DNA of 64,000 nt from Paenibacillus sp. FSL H7-0326. Its GTDB lineage: Bacteria; Bacillota; Bacilli; Paenibacillales; Paenibacillaceae. The position numbers and the translations under genes are program-made. Of the stretch, positions 42,605 through 51,770 are shown one piece after another (within the stretch, counting starts at the first letter, position 1; the number at the start of each line of letters is the position of its first letter). The notes under the pieces were generated by a model. The model saw only the letters and a program-made list of their open reading frames with translations. It had not been told where the DNA came from and ran no database searches. The stretch covers positions 544,034 through 608,033 of the forward strand of contig NZ_MPVN01000004.1 in NCBI RefSeq assembly GCF_001955535.1. The letters are read 5' to 3'.

Positions 42605-44986
42605 TTGACTAACAAAATATGGTTTTATCCAACTCTAATTGTACTTTTAGTTCTTGTTTTCTTTCTTCAAATAATATTAGGAACAGCATTCTTTGGATGG
42701 GATATCTTAGACTATCACTTCCCATATCTTTATCAAACTATTAATGGTTATCGCGATTTTGATTATTTGTGGTCACCCTATATTTTATCAGGGTACCCTG
42801 TATATGCAGACCCACAAGGAGCCATTTCATATCCGTTTAACTTCTTACTTTCTTTCATAAAAGATGATCCTGGATATATCATCATCGAAATGCAAGTGAT
42901 TTTTCATTTTATGCTAGCTGGTCTATTCACGTATTTTTATGCAAAGAAGATTGGATTTAGTAATCATGTTTCATTTATAAGTAGTATTGTTTTTATATTC
43001 GGTGGATTTATGGCGACTCACACCCAACATTATGGAACGATTGATGCCATTGCTTGGGTGCCTTTAATGTTACTTTTATTGGAATATTCTTTTGAGAAGA
43101 AAAATAGGTATTTTTACCTTATACTCACTGGATTAATTTATGGGATGAGTGTATTAGCCGGACATATACAGACATCACTAAATACTGCTTATTTATTGAT
43201 TTTCTACTTAATGTGGAGAAATTTCTTTGGTAAATCTATTAATAAAAACACTGTTTTCACTTTTCTAAAATCAGTTTTTCTTATGTTTTTTATTGGTGGT
43301 CTTATAGCGATAGTTCAAATATTGCCTACTCTTCAGCTAATGTCTGATTCACCAAGATCTGAAATGTCACTTGATGGATCAATGGCAGCCAATCTAGTTC
43401 CGATTCATATCATTTCATTAATACTCCCTTATTTTTTTGGCAAGTATGGGTACACACCAAGTTGGTTGAATAGAGAAATTGTTGAAAGTCACTTGTACAT
43501 TGGATTAATACCTTTAGTATTGGTTATTGTTGGATTTATACTTGCTTCCAGATATAAGGAAAGCAATTCAAGACACAGCGCTGTAACTTTTTGGTTTGTA
43601 TTTACGATCATTTATTTATTAATGGCCTTTGGTGGAGAGACGATATTACATTATATCAACTATTACATTATCCCTGGTTATAACAAATTACGAAGATCCT
43701 ATAATTTTTATTCTTTTACCACGTTTGGTTTTTCAATTATAGTCGCTTACACACTAACTTTTGCTAGAGTAAATTTTAAAGTGTTTTATTTACTATTTAA
43801 GAAAATCAATAAGATCTTGTTAATGTTTCTAAGTTTGTTAGTAATTGTACTTTATGGGGTACTGTTACTTAGTAATAGTGAATCAATCGAAATCGTTAAG
43901 CCAATTATCAATAATGCAATAATCAGCATAGTTATTATCTCGTTAGGGGTATTAATCTCCACAGCTTTGTATCATAAAAAAATAAAAGGTGCTCATTTTA
44001 GTACACTATTAATAATTCTAATTTTATTTGATGTTTTTTCATTTAACGCTAATCAAATCTTTAATGCTCAAAAATTAAATGTGAAGAGTGTAATAACTCA
44101 GTCTGCTTTATATGGAGAAAATCTTGAGTTTGTACCTGAAATTGAACAAAGGATAGAAAATAATACGTCGACCGACGCTGAAAAAGTTATGTTTTTAGGT
44201 TTTCCTGCAACAATTCAGAATCAATCTATTTTATTTGGTTTCGAGAACATATACTCGTATAACCCTATGAGAATTAATTCATATGATAAGTACCTTCAAC
44301 AGGTATTTCCTTTAAAAGATGAGTCTGGTCTTGGTTCTGATGTTAAATTCAACTCAACAATGTTTAACTTGCTCGGTGTGAAATACATCGTAGCCACAAG
44401 TGATTATGTGGAGACTAATAGCGTTGAATTGAAAGAACCTAATTTCACTTTGATTGGGTCTTACAACGGAGGCAATTATATTCTGTTTGAGAATAATGAA
44501 GTATCTCCTGAAAGCTTTATTAGCTATAGCATTTCAAGAATGCCTGAAGATAAAGTTTTGCCATACATGAGCTCAGATGAATTTTTGGGTGAGGAAATTG
44601 TTTTTGATGACCAAGTTGAAAACAAAACTATAAATCAAAGTCAGTATAAAAATGAGCCAGTAAAAGTGAACCAGACTGGTAATGGGAACTTCTCCATATC
44701 AGTGGACATGAAAGATACCGGAGCTTTATTTGTGAATAAAACATACTATGATGGCTGGAAAGCGTTTATTGAAGGCAAGGAATATCCTGTGGAGAAAGTC
44801 AATGGAACCTTTATAGGTATGGAAATTGGTGAAGGGAAATATACTATTGACTTTGTTTTTAAACCGAAAATTTACTATATCAGTGCGTTTGTCAGCGGTG
44901 TAACTGCAATAATAGTAATTATTTATATAATCACAACTGTATTCAATAGAAATAGAAGATACGGGCTTGTTCAAGATAAGGAGTAA
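42605..44986 (+). CDS. YfhO-family membrane glycosyltransferase (GT-C type)
   Basis: The 793-residue protein has about 13 membrane segments and a large extracellular C-terminal part (~510-760) before a last membrane segment. It resembles B. subtilis YfhO, which works with CsbB to glycosylate lipoteichoic acid outside the cell. Early acidic residues (FFGWDILDYHFPYLY) fit the first extracellular loop catalytic motif of GT-C enzymes. The C-terminal AFIEGKEYPVEKVNGTFIG is typical of YfhO. The start is TTG 42605 after AGGTGAG; the nearby ATG 42600 hits a stop. It is followed by CsbB-like and GtrA-like genes, completing a three-component system. Confidence 0.85.
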   Translation: MTNKIWFYPTLIVLLVLVFFLQIILGTAFFGWDILDYHFPYLYQTINGYRDFDYLWSPYILSGYPVYADPQGAISYPFNFLLSFIKDDPGYIIIEMQVIFHFMLAGLFTYFYAKKIGFSNHVSFISSIVFIFGGFMATHTQHYGTIDAIAWVPLMLLLLEYSFEKKNRYFYLILTGLIYGMSVLAGHIQTSLNTAYLLIFYLMWRNFFGKSINKNTVFTFLKSVFLMFFIGGLIAIVQILPTLQLMSDSPRSEMSLDGSMAANLVPIHIISLILPYFFGKYGYTPSWLNREIVESHLYIGLIPLVLVIVGFILASRYKESNSRHSAVTFWFVFTIIYLLMAFGGETILHYINYYIIPGYNKLRRSYNFYSFTTFGFSIIVAYTLTFARVNFKVFYLLFKKINKILLMFLSLLVIVLYGVLLLSNSESIEIVKPIINNAIISIVIISLGVLISTALYHKKIKGAHFSTLLIILILFDVFSFNANQIFNAQKLNVKSVITQSALYGENLEFVPEIEQRIENNTSTDAEKVMFLGFPATIQNQSILFGFENIYSYNPMRINSYDKYLQQVFPLKDESGLGSDVKFNSTMFNLLGVKYIVATSDYVETNSVELKEPNFTLIGSYNGGNYILFENNEVSPESFISYSISRMPEDKVLPYMSSDEFLGEEIVFDDQVENKTINQSQYKNEPVKVNQTGNGNFSISVDMKDTGALFVNKTYYDGWKAFIEGKEYPVEKVNGTFIGMEIGEGKYTIDFVFKPKIYYISAFVSGVTAIIVIIYIITTVFNRNRRYGLVQDKE

Positions 44987-44993
44987 ATATGTG

Positions 44994-45962
44994 ATGAAAA
45001 AGATATCCTTTGTGATTCCGGTATTTGAAGAAGGAAGTAACATCTTTAATAATATTGAATGCATCATGTCCTATATAAAAGATTTAAAATATGAATTTGA
45101 ATTTGTGATTGTTGACGACGGTTCAAATGATCATACATGGATCGAATTACAAAAACTCAGTTTCAAGTACCAATACGTAAGAGTCATACAGCTAAGTAGA
45201 AATTTTGGGAAAGAGGCAGCACTTTGTGCTGGGTTGGATAATATATCTGGTGATGCTTGTATTATAATGGATAGCGATCTGCAACATCCTCCTTCCCTAT
45301 TGCCTATTATGATTTCGTATTGGGAAGAAGGGTATGAAGTTGTTGAGGGGGTTAAGTCGGACAGAGGCCAAGAAAAGTTTATGTATAAGACATTAACCTC
45401 ACTCTATTATAGTACACTGAACAAGCTAACGGGAACAGACTTGACAGGTGCCTCCGATTTCAAACTTCTAGATAAAATGGTTGTTAACTCTTGGAGAAAC
45501 ATGAGAGAACGTGTAACTTTTTTTCGAGGTATGTCCGCTTGGCAAGGTTACAATAGGAAACAAGTATCTTTCAATGTAGAGCAGAGAAGTGGGGGAGATA
45601 CAAAATGGTCTATTAAAACTTTATTTGTCCTAGCTAAAAATTCTATTACTTCATATTCTACTATTCCTCTGCATTTTATTACTGTCATTGGTTTCTTCTT
45701 CTTATTAGGGGCAGTTGCACTGTTTATTCAAACCTTATACCAGAAGCTTTCTGGAAATGCCGTTTCAGGGTTCACAACAGTCATACTATTGCTTTTAATC
45801 ACAGGAAGCTTACTTATGATTTCAATTGGAATTATTGGCGAATACATTGCGCGTATCTATGAAGAAGTTAAAATGAGGCCGAGATATCTAATAAGAGAAA
45901 TTACAAATGGTAAGAAAAATGAGATGACTTCAGAAAGGTACTATGAATATCAAAATAGTTAG
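44994..45962 (+). CDS. Polyprenyl-phosphate glycosyltransferase, CsbB/GtrB type
   Basis: This enzyme type transfers a sugar from a nucleotide donor to undecaprenyl phosphate on the inner membrane face. The 322-residue protein has a GT2 domain (~1-220) with ISFVIPVFEEGSNIF, EFVIVDDGSNDHTW, LSRNFGKEAALCAGLD, IIMDSDLQHPPSLLP and the QRSGGDTKWSIKTL region. Two C-terminal membrane segments follow (~230-300). AAGGAG at 44978-44983 supports ATG 44994 (GTG 44991 possible); the longer TTG 44967 start would lie inside yfhO. It overlaps the GtrA gene by 20 bp. Confidence 0.9.
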   Translation: MKKISFVIPVFEEGSNIFNNIECIMSYIKDLKYEFEFVIVDDGSNDHTWIELQKLSFKYQYVRVIQLSRNFGKEAALCAGLDNISGDACIIMDSDLQHPPSLLPIMISYWEEGYEVVEGVKSDRGQEKFMYKTLTSLYYSTLNKLTGTDLTGASDFKLLDKMVVNSWRNMRERVTFFRGMSAWQGYNRKQVSFNVEQRSGGDTKWSIKTLFVLAKNSITSYSTIPLHFITVIGFFFLLGAVALFIQTLYQKLSGNAVSGFTTVILLLLITGSLLMISIGIIGEYIARIYEEVKMRPRYLIREITNGKKNEMTSERYYEYQNS

Positions 45963-46386
45963 ATTTATCTCAAATTATTTAGAATTGTTAAAATACGGAG
46001 TAGTAGGAGTTTTAGGTGCAGGTATACACTTCTTTACTATGGTGCTCTGTGTAGAAGTGTTTGGCATTTCTTCTTTAATTTCTTCTGTTATTGGATTTTC
46101 TTTATCACTGGTAATTTCTTTTATATTGAACTATAAGTGGACGTTTAGTAACAGAGTTGATCCGCAAGATGGAAATCATAATAGGACTACATATTTTATA
46201 AAGTATGTAGTAGTTTCTCTAAGTGGGTTGTTAGTCAACTTAATTACGATTTATTTGATGAATGATGTGTTTTTAATATGGTATGTATATGCTCAACTGA
46301 CAGCTTCTTTTATAGTTCCCATTCATAATTATTTTTTAAATAAATTCTGGACTTTTAATAAAAAATTCAAAAGGAGTACAACATGA
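45943..46386 (+). CDS. GtrA-family membrane protein (probable lipid-linked sugar flippase)
   Basis: The 147-residue protein has four membrane segments and GtrA-family stretches ELLKYGVVGVLGAGIHFFT, LSLVISFILNYKWTFSNR and HNYFLNKFWTF. GtrA proteins are thought to flip undecaprenyl-phosphate-linked single sugars to the outer face, where a GT-C enzyme uses them. Here the maker (CsbB-like) and user (YfhO-like) are adjacent. It overlaps the upstream gene by 20 bp and rmlA by 4 bp, so the whole block is one transcript. Confidence 0.88.
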   Translation: MNIKIVRFISNYLELLKYGVVGVLGAGIHFFTMVLCVEVFGISSLISSVIGFSLSLVISFILNYKWTFSNRVDPQDGNHNRTTYFIKYVVVSLSGLLVNLITIYLMNDVFLIWYVYAQLTASFIVPIHNYFLNKFWTFNKKFKRSTT

Positions 46387-47126
46387 AAGCTATTATATTA
46401 GCAGGAGGAACCGGCTCAAGATTATATCCACTTACTAAAGTAACCAATAAGCATTTGCTTCCAGTAGGCAAATATCCAATGATATTTCATTCCGTGTACA
46501 AATTAAAACAAGCAGGACTTAATGACATCCTCATCGTCACTGGCAAAGAACACATGGGAGACGTCGTTAACCTTCTCGGCAGCGGCCGAGAAATGGGAGT
46601 TACCTTTACATACAAAGTACAGGATGAAGCGGGTGGAATTGCACAGGCACTTGACCTAGCAGAGCACTTCGTTGGAGAAGACCAAATGGTCGTCATTCTC
46701 GGAGACAACGTATTCGAGGACGACATCACTCCGTTTGTTGAAAACTTCCGCCAGCAAGGAGAAGGCGCCAAGATCCTTCTGCAGCAGGTCGCAGACCCTC
46801 ATCGTTTTGGGGTGGCTGAGTTGGAGGGAGATCGAATCATATCTATTGAGGAGAAGCCCAAACAACCTAAAAGCAACTACGCGGTAACAGGAATATATAT
46901 GTTCGACCATCGCGTATTTAATATCGTCAAAACGTTGAAACCTTCTTCTCGAGGCGAATTGGAAATCACAGACGTTAACAATGCATATATTGAACTAGGA
47001 GAATTAAGCTTTGATGTACTTCATGGCTGGTGGACTGATGCAGGTACTCATGCTTCTTTGGCGAGAGCCAACGAATTGGCGAAGGATCTGCTGTTCAGTG
47101 AAGACTTCGGTAAGCTGAAAATATAA
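46383..47126 (+). CDS. rmlA: Glucose-1-phosphate thymidylyltransferase
   Basis: This enzyme makes dTDP-glucose from dTTP and glucose-1-phosphate, the first step to dTDP-L-rhamnose. The 247 residues fit the short RmlA/SpsI class that lacks the C-terminal extension. Motifs are MKAIILAGGTGSRLYPLT (nucleotide loop), PVGKYPMIFHSV, VILGDNVFEDD and GWWTDAGTHASL. It overlaps gtrA by 4 bp. Base composition changes within the gene: up to about 46520 it is AT-rich like the upstream block, and after that it is rich in G/C-ending codons like the following rml genes. Confidence 0.93.
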   Translation: MKAIILAGGTGSRLYPLTKVTNKHLLPVGKYPMIFHSVYKLKQAGLNDILIVTGKEHMGDVVNLLGSGREMGVTFTYKVQDEAGGIAQALDLAEHFVGEDQMVVILGDNVFEDDITPFVENFRQQGEGAKILLQQVADPHRFGVAELEGDRIISIEEKPKQPKSNYAVTGIYMFDHRVFNIVKTLKPSSRGELEITDVNNAYIELGELSFDVLHGWWTDAGTHASLARANELAKDLLFSEDFGKLKI

Positions 47127-47143
47127 AAAAGGAGAGAAGAAGT

Positions 47144-47692
47144 ATGAATATCACTCCTTTACATCTAGAAGGAGCCATTCTGATTGAGCCCAAAGTACAC
47201 GGAGATAACCGTGGTTTCTTCATGGAGAGCTATAATGAGGAGCTTTTCCATCGTAATGGAATTAAGCATCAATTTATTCAAGACAATCACTCGTTATCGG
47301 CTGAACCCGGTGTCTTGAGAGGACTTCATTACCAGTTGAATCCTAAAGCTCAAACTAAGCTTGTTCGCGTTATTGCGGGTGCAATATATGACGTTATCGT
47401 AGATATTCGTAAAAATTCCCCGACCTTTGGACAGTGGGTGGGGGTTATCTTAAGCGAGCATAACAAGCGCCAGTTACTTGTACCTAAAGGCTTCGCACAT
47501 GGCTTCTGCACGCTCGTCCCCAATACACAGGTGATTTACAAAGTGGATGAATATTATTCTCCAGAGAATGACCGTGGAATTCTATGGAACGATCCTGCGT
47601 TAAACATCGACTGGCCTGTATCACACCCCGTGTTGTCTGATAAGGATCAGAAGCATCCGGTGTTGGCAGATGCAGAGCTGAATTTTGAGTAG
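47144..47692 (+). CDS. rmlC: dTDP-4-dehydrorhamnose 3,5-epimerase
   Basis: This cupin enzyme epimerises dTDP-4-keto-6-deoxyglucose at C3 and C5. The 182 residues match the family: FFMESYNEELFHRNGI, QDNHSLSAEPGVLRGLHYQL with the catalytic-site histidine region, KLVRVIAGAIYDVIVDIRKN and PKGFAHGFCTL. AGGAGAG precedes ATG 47144. It is the second gene of rmlACBD, and codon use matches the host-like flank. Confidence 0.95.
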   Translation: MNITPLHLEGAILIEPKVHGDNRGFFMESYNEELFHRNGIKHQFIQDNHSLSAEPGVLRGLHYQLNPKAQTKLVRVIAGAIYDVIVDIRKNSPTFGQWVGVILSEHNKRQLLVPKGFAHGFCTLVPNTQVIYKVDEYYSPENDRGILWNDPALNIDWPVSHPVLSDKDQKHPVLADAELNFE

Positions 47693-47706
47693 GAGGGCGG
47701 ACAAAT

Positions 47707-48723
47707 ATGAAACTACTTGTAACGGGCGGCGCCGGCTTTATTGGTAGTAATTTTGTACTATACATGTTAGAAAAATATCCAGATTACGAGATCATTAACG
47801 TTGATGCACTCACATACGCTGGTAATCTGGAAAATTTAAAGTCAGTCGAAAACAATCCTAAGCATACCTTTGTAAAAGCAGACATTACGGATGCAAAAAC
47901 TATGGATGCCTTGATTCAGCAGGATGTAGATGTCGTTGTCAATTTTGCGGCAGAATCTCATGTGGATCGCAGCATTATGGAACCGGACGTTTTTGTTAAG
48001 ACAAATGTGCTTGGAACGCAGGTGCTGCTCGATGCGGCGAAGAAGTATAACGTATCCAAATTTGTTCAAGTATCGACGGATGAGGTATATGGATCCCTTG
48101 GAGCTACAGGGCTATTTACGGAAGAAACGCCTTTGGCGCCAAACAGTCCTTATTCTGCGAGCAAAGCGGGCGGTGACCTGCTTGTCAGAGCCTATCATGA
48201 AACGTTTGGTCTCCCTGTAAACATTACACGCTGTTCAAACAATTATGGACCTTATCAATTTCCTGAGAAGCTCATTCCGCTTATGATTTCTCAAGCTCTC
48301 TCGGACAAATCCCTGCCCATATACGGAGACGGGTTAAACATTAGGGATTGGCTGTATGTCGAGGACCATTGCAGTGCCATCGATTTGGTCATCCATCAAG
48401 GTAAACTTGGCGAGGTGTACAATATCGGAGGTAACAACGAACGGACGAATATACAGATCGTTGAGACCATTCTAGAGGAGCTTGGGAAGCCCAAGTCCTT
48501 GATTACCTATGTGAAGGACCGTCCTGGGCATGATCGCCGCTACGGCATTGACCCGGCCAAAACGATGACGGAGCTTGGGTGGAAACCGAAGCATTCCTTT
48601 GAGACGGGAATCAAGGAAACGATCCGGTGGTATTTGGACAATGAGGAGTGGTGGACCCGCATTCAATCCGGAGCCTACCAACAATACTATTCCCAACAAT
48701 ATGGAGGGCGACTGGGGGACTAA
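47707..48723 (+). CDS. rmlB: dTDP-glucose 4,6-dehydratase
   Basis: This NAD-dependent short-chain dehydrogenase/reductase makes dTDP-4-keto-6-deoxyglucose. The 338 residues carry the Rossmann motif VTGGAGFIGSNFVLY, NFAAESHVDRS, the active-site STDEVYGS, and PYSASKAGGDLLVRAYHETF with the catalytic Tyr-Lys. Also visible are NNYGPYQFPEKLIPL and DWLYVEDHCSAI. AGGAGG precedes ATG 47707, 14 bp after rmlC. Confidence 0.96.
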   Translation: MKLLVTGGAGFIGSNFVLYMLEKYPDYEIINVDALTYAGNLENLKSVENNPKHTFVKADITDAKTMDALIQQDVDVVVNFAAESHVDRSIMEPDVFVKTNVLGTQVLLDAAKKYNVSKFVQVSTDEVYGSLGATGLFTEETPLAPNSPYSASKAGGDLLVRAYHETFGLPVNITRCSNNYGPYQFPEKLIPLMISQALSDKSLPIYGDGLNIRDWLYVEDHCSAIDLVIHQGKLGEVYNIGGNNERTNIQIVETILEELGKPKSLITYVKDRPGHDRRYGIDPAKTMTELGWKPKHSFETGIKETIRWYLDNEEWWTRIQSGAYQQYYSQQYGGRLGD

Positions 48724-48726
48724 TCG

Positions 48727-49608
48727 ATGAAAGTTCTGGTTACCGGAGCAGCAGGTCAGCTCGGGAAGGACGTTGTTTTGCTGCTGCAAAGTAAAGGCTG
48801 CGAGATCCTTGCTTGTGATCGTCAAACACTTGATATTACAAACTCAGAACAGTGTGAAGCCGTAGTGACTGGATTCAGTCCACAAGCGATTATTCACTGT
48901 GCAGCCTACACCGCAGTGGATGCCGCGGAAACAGACGTAGAAGGTGCCTACTTAGTGAATGCCACAGGAAGCCGAAACTTGGCCGTAGCTGCTGAGAAGA
49001 TTGGAGCTAAAATCGTCTATATTAGTACAGATTATGTATTTAATGGCCAATCTTCTGAACCTTATCATGAGTATGACAATACGGACCCTCAAAGTATCTA
49101 CGGTAAGTCGAAAAGAGCTGGCGAGGTTCTGACTCAAAGCTTATCTTCACGTTATTTTATTGTACGTACTTCTTGGGTTTATGGCCTTCACGGCAGTAAC
49201 TTTGTGAAGACGATGCTAAAATTGGGACAGGAAAAGCCCCTGCTGAATGTGGTGAACGACCAGAAGGGATCTCCTACCTACACAGTAGATTTGGCCGCAT
49301 TTCTGTATGAATTGATCCAGACAGAAAAGTATGGAATCTATCACGCCTCTAACAGCGGCTCTTGCACGTGGTATGAATTTACACAAGCGATACTGGAAGA
49401 TGCAGCTCAAGTGCTTGATATGAAGGTAACTGCATCCTTGGAGCCGTGCACGACAGATATGTTTCCTCGGCCTGCGCCCCGTCCTCAAAATTCGGTGATG
49501 GAGCATCTCGCTATTCGAACAAATGGTTTAACGGATCTTCGTCCATGGCGGGAAGGATTAAACGACTTCTTGGCCGAAATGAAAGCAGTAAGCGTTAGAA
49601 CAGAATAG
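48727..49608 (+). CDS. rmlD: dTDP-4-dehydrorhamnose reductase
   Basis: This enzyme does the last reduction to dTDP-L-rhamnose. The 293 residues have MKVLVTGAAGQLGKDVVLLL (NADPH binding), IIHCAAYTAVDAAETD, STDYVFNGQ, IYGKSKRAGE (Tyr-x3-Lys) and RTSWVYG. It starts 3 bp after rmlB and closes the rmlACBD set. A probable terminator follows, so the downstream glycosyltransferase has its own start of transcription or depends on read-through. Confidence 0.95.
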   Translation: MKVLVTGAAGQLGKDVVLLLQSKGCEILACDRQTLDITNSEQCEAVVTGFSPQAIIHCAAYTAVDAAETDVEGAYLVNATGSRNLAVAAEKIGAKIVYISTDYVFNGQSSEPYHEYDNTDPQSIYGKSKRAGEVLTQSLSSRYFIVRTSWVYGLHGSNFVKTMLKLGQEKPLLNVVNDQKGSPTYTVDLAAFLYELIQTEKYGIYHASNSGSCTWYEFTQAILEDAAQVLDMKVTASLEPCTTDMFPRPAPRPQNSVMEHLAIRTNGLTDLRPWREGLNDFLAEMKAVSVRTE

Positions 49609-49617
49609 ATGATGAGA

Positions 49618-49669
49618 AGGTCTCGTTTTATCTTTTCCAGCGAGGGAAAGGTGAGATGGGGCCTTTTTG
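49618..49669 (+). terminator. Probable terminator after rmlD
   Basis: An imperfect long stem (AAGGTCTC...CTTTTCC with GG.AAAG..GAGA...GGCCTT) is followed by T5. Several internal loops lower confidence. Confidence 0.55.
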
Positions 49670-49758
49670 ATTTATAGTGGATGTCAGATTAACTTGTATG
49701 GTTTATTATGGAATCACGACAATCAATATACTAAATGAGATAAGGAAAACTCTATACA

Positions 49759-50757
49759 ATGAAGGAAACCTTAGCAAAACCAAAGCAGATACTAAATAAT
49801 GAACAACGGTATAGCACGGTTAGTGTGCATGTCGTTACATATAACAGTGCCGGCGATATTAAGGAATGTATTGATCATGTTCTTCAACAGAGCTATCCCG
49901 TTCGATCTATTGTCATCGTGGATAACAACTCTTCGGACCAGACCACAGATCGGATCAGACAGCATCCTGCCTATCGAGAAGGTAAGGTTAACATTCAACT
50001 CATTGAGAATGAATCCAATACGGGATTTGCTCCTGCCCATAATCAGGCGATACAAGCCACGGCGACAGACTATGTGCTGGTGTTGAATCCGGATGTTTCC
50101 CTTGAACCTAATTATATTCGATATTTAGTCGAATTCATGGATCACCATAGCGAAGTTGGAAGTGCCACAGGAATGCTTAGGCTCAAAGAAGATCCATCTT
50201 TAATCGATAGTACGGGTCTAACGATGAACAGGACCTATAGAGCGTTTGATCGGGGTGCAGGCGAATCAGCGGATAAATGGAAGTCTTCTGGTGAGGTGTT
50301 TGGCGTCTCTGGCGCTGCAGCAATGTATTCTCGAAAAATGATTAACGACATCAGTATTAACGGGCAGTTTTTCGATGGTGATTTTTTTGCCTATAAAGAG
50401 GATGTGGATGTAGCCTGGCGAGCTCAGGTATTTGGCTGGAAATCCTTCTATATTGCTGAAGCGGTGGCTCTGCATGAACGGGGATGGAAAAAAGATAATC
50501 GGAAATCTATACCATTATTTATTCGCCAAGTCTCTTATATCAATCGTTACAAGATGATCTATAAAAATGAGAGTGTAGGTATGTTGTTAAAGAATTTGAT
50601 TTTTTTTCTACCTTACGAACTGGCAAGTCATTTTTATTTTCTATGGAAGGAAAGGGATGTTTTAAGCGCTTGGAAGTCATTTTATAAATGCCGTACGGAA
50701 TTAAAAGCAAAAAGAGGATACATTCAGAGGGCTCGTAAAACCCCTCCTAAAAGTTAA
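49759..50757 (+). CDS. Family 2 glycosyltransferase (rhamnosyltransferase-like)
   Basis: The 332-residue GT2 enzyme has SVHVVTYNSAGDIKECIDHV, SIVIVDNNSSDQTTDRI, NTGFAPAHNQAI, VLNPDVSLEPNYI and FFAYKEDVDVAWRAQVFGW, a pattern common in rhamnosyltransferases and placed right after the dTDP-rhamnose genes. No membrane segment is evident apart from a hydrophobic stretch near 275-295. Acceptor and linkage cannot be told. The ATG at 49759 has a weak, somewhat distant AAGGAA. Confidence 0.85.
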   Translation: MKETLAKPKQILNNEQRYSTVSVHVVTYNSAGDIKECIDHVLQQSYPVRSIVIVDNNSSDQTTDRIRQHPAYREGKVNIQLIENESNTGFAPAHNQAIQATATDYVLVLNPDVSLEPNYIRYLVEFMDHHSEVGSATGMLRLKEDPSLIDSTGLTMNRTYRAFDRGAGESADKWKSSGEVFGVSGAAAMYSRKMINDISINGQFFDGDFFAYKEDVDVAWRAQVFGWKSFYIAEAVALHERGWKKDNRKSIPLFIRQVSYINRYKMIYKNESVGMLLKNLIFFLPYELASHFYFLWKERDVLSAWKSFYKCRTELKAKRGYIQRARKTPPKS

Positions 50758-50837
50758 ATCCAGGACATTTCAGGAAAAATATATCTCCATGTGCTATAAT
50801 TGTCGATAGATTAGTACATTTTGTCAGGAGATTTCTC

Positions 50838-51770
50838 ATGGATCTTAGCATTATCATCGTGAATTACAATACGAGGCAGCTGACGCTGGATTGCATTGCA
50901 TCTGTATATGAATCCAGAACGGAGTATGCCTATGAAATCATTTTAATAGATAACCATTCTAGCGACGGTACCGTTGAAGCAGTTGCTGAACAGTTTCCAG
51001 AGGTTCGCCTAATAGCCAACCAAGAGAATACAGGATTTGCGAAAGCGAACAATCAGGGGCTCGCGATAGCTAGTGGCCGATATTCACTTCTGCTCAATTC
51101 GGATACCGTCGTACAGCAGGACACTTTGCAAACGATGCTATCCTTCATGGATGCCCCGGAGAATAAGAAGGTAGGAGCAGCGGGCTGCAAGATTATTTTG
51201 CCGGATGGATCGCTGGATAAGGCCTGCAAGAGAGGCTTCCCGACGCCTTCTGCGTCATTCTATTATGCATTTGGCATTTCGAAGCTGTTTCCCGATAACC
51301 CGAAGTATAATCAATACCAGCTGGGACATCTGGATCCGGATCAAGCTTATCCTATCGATTGCCTAGTAGGGGCATTTATGCTGGTAAGGCGAGAAGCTAT
51401 AGAGCAGGTGGGAGGTCTGGACGAGACCTTCTTTATGTACGGCGAAGATATAGACTGGTGCTACCGGATCAAGCAAGCGGACTGGGACATTCACTACTAC
51501 CCATATACATATATTATTCACTACAAAGGCGCCAGTTCTCGAAGAAAGCCAGCCAAGATCATCTACGAATTTCATAGAGCCATGTGGATATTTCATCAGA
51601 AGCATTACCAAGCGAAATATAGTGTAGTGACAAATGCAGCCGTGTATAGCGGAATTGGAGTCAAACTCGCAGCATCTTTCTTTAAAAATGGATTGGCCCG
51701 GTTTGTTAGCAGGGGAGAGTCAGAGCCTCAATTAACCGGAAAGTCTTCTCGCAATGAGGTGAACTTATGA
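50838..51770 (+). CDS. Family 2 glycosyltransferase
   Basis: The 310-residue GT2 enzyme has LSIIIVNYNTRQLTLDCIAS, IILIDNHSSDGTVEAV, NTGFAKANNQGL, LLLNSDTVV, AFMLVRREAIEQVGGLDE and FMYGEDIDWCYRIKQ. The type is that of rhamnosyl- or galactofuranosyl-transferases in surface glycan loci. CAGGAG precedes ATG 50838, and TATAAT at 50795-50800 may be a -10 element. The 3' end overlaps the sugar transferase gene by 4 bp. Confidence 0.87.
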   Translation: MDLSIIIVNYNTRQLTLDCIASVYESRTEYAYEIILIDNHSSDGTVEAVAEQFPEVRLIANQENTGFAKANNQGLAIASGRYSLLLNSDTVVQQDTLQTMLSFMDAPENKKVGAAGCKIILPDGSLDKACKRGFPTPSASFYYAFGISKLFPDNPKYNQYQLGHLDPDQAYPIDCLVGAFMLVRREAIEQVGGLDETFFMYGEDIDWCYRIKQADWDIHYYPYTYIIHYKGASSRRKPAKIIYEFHRAMWIFHQKHYQAKYSVVTNAAVYSGIGVKLAASFFKNGLARFVSRGESEPQLTGKSSRNEVNL

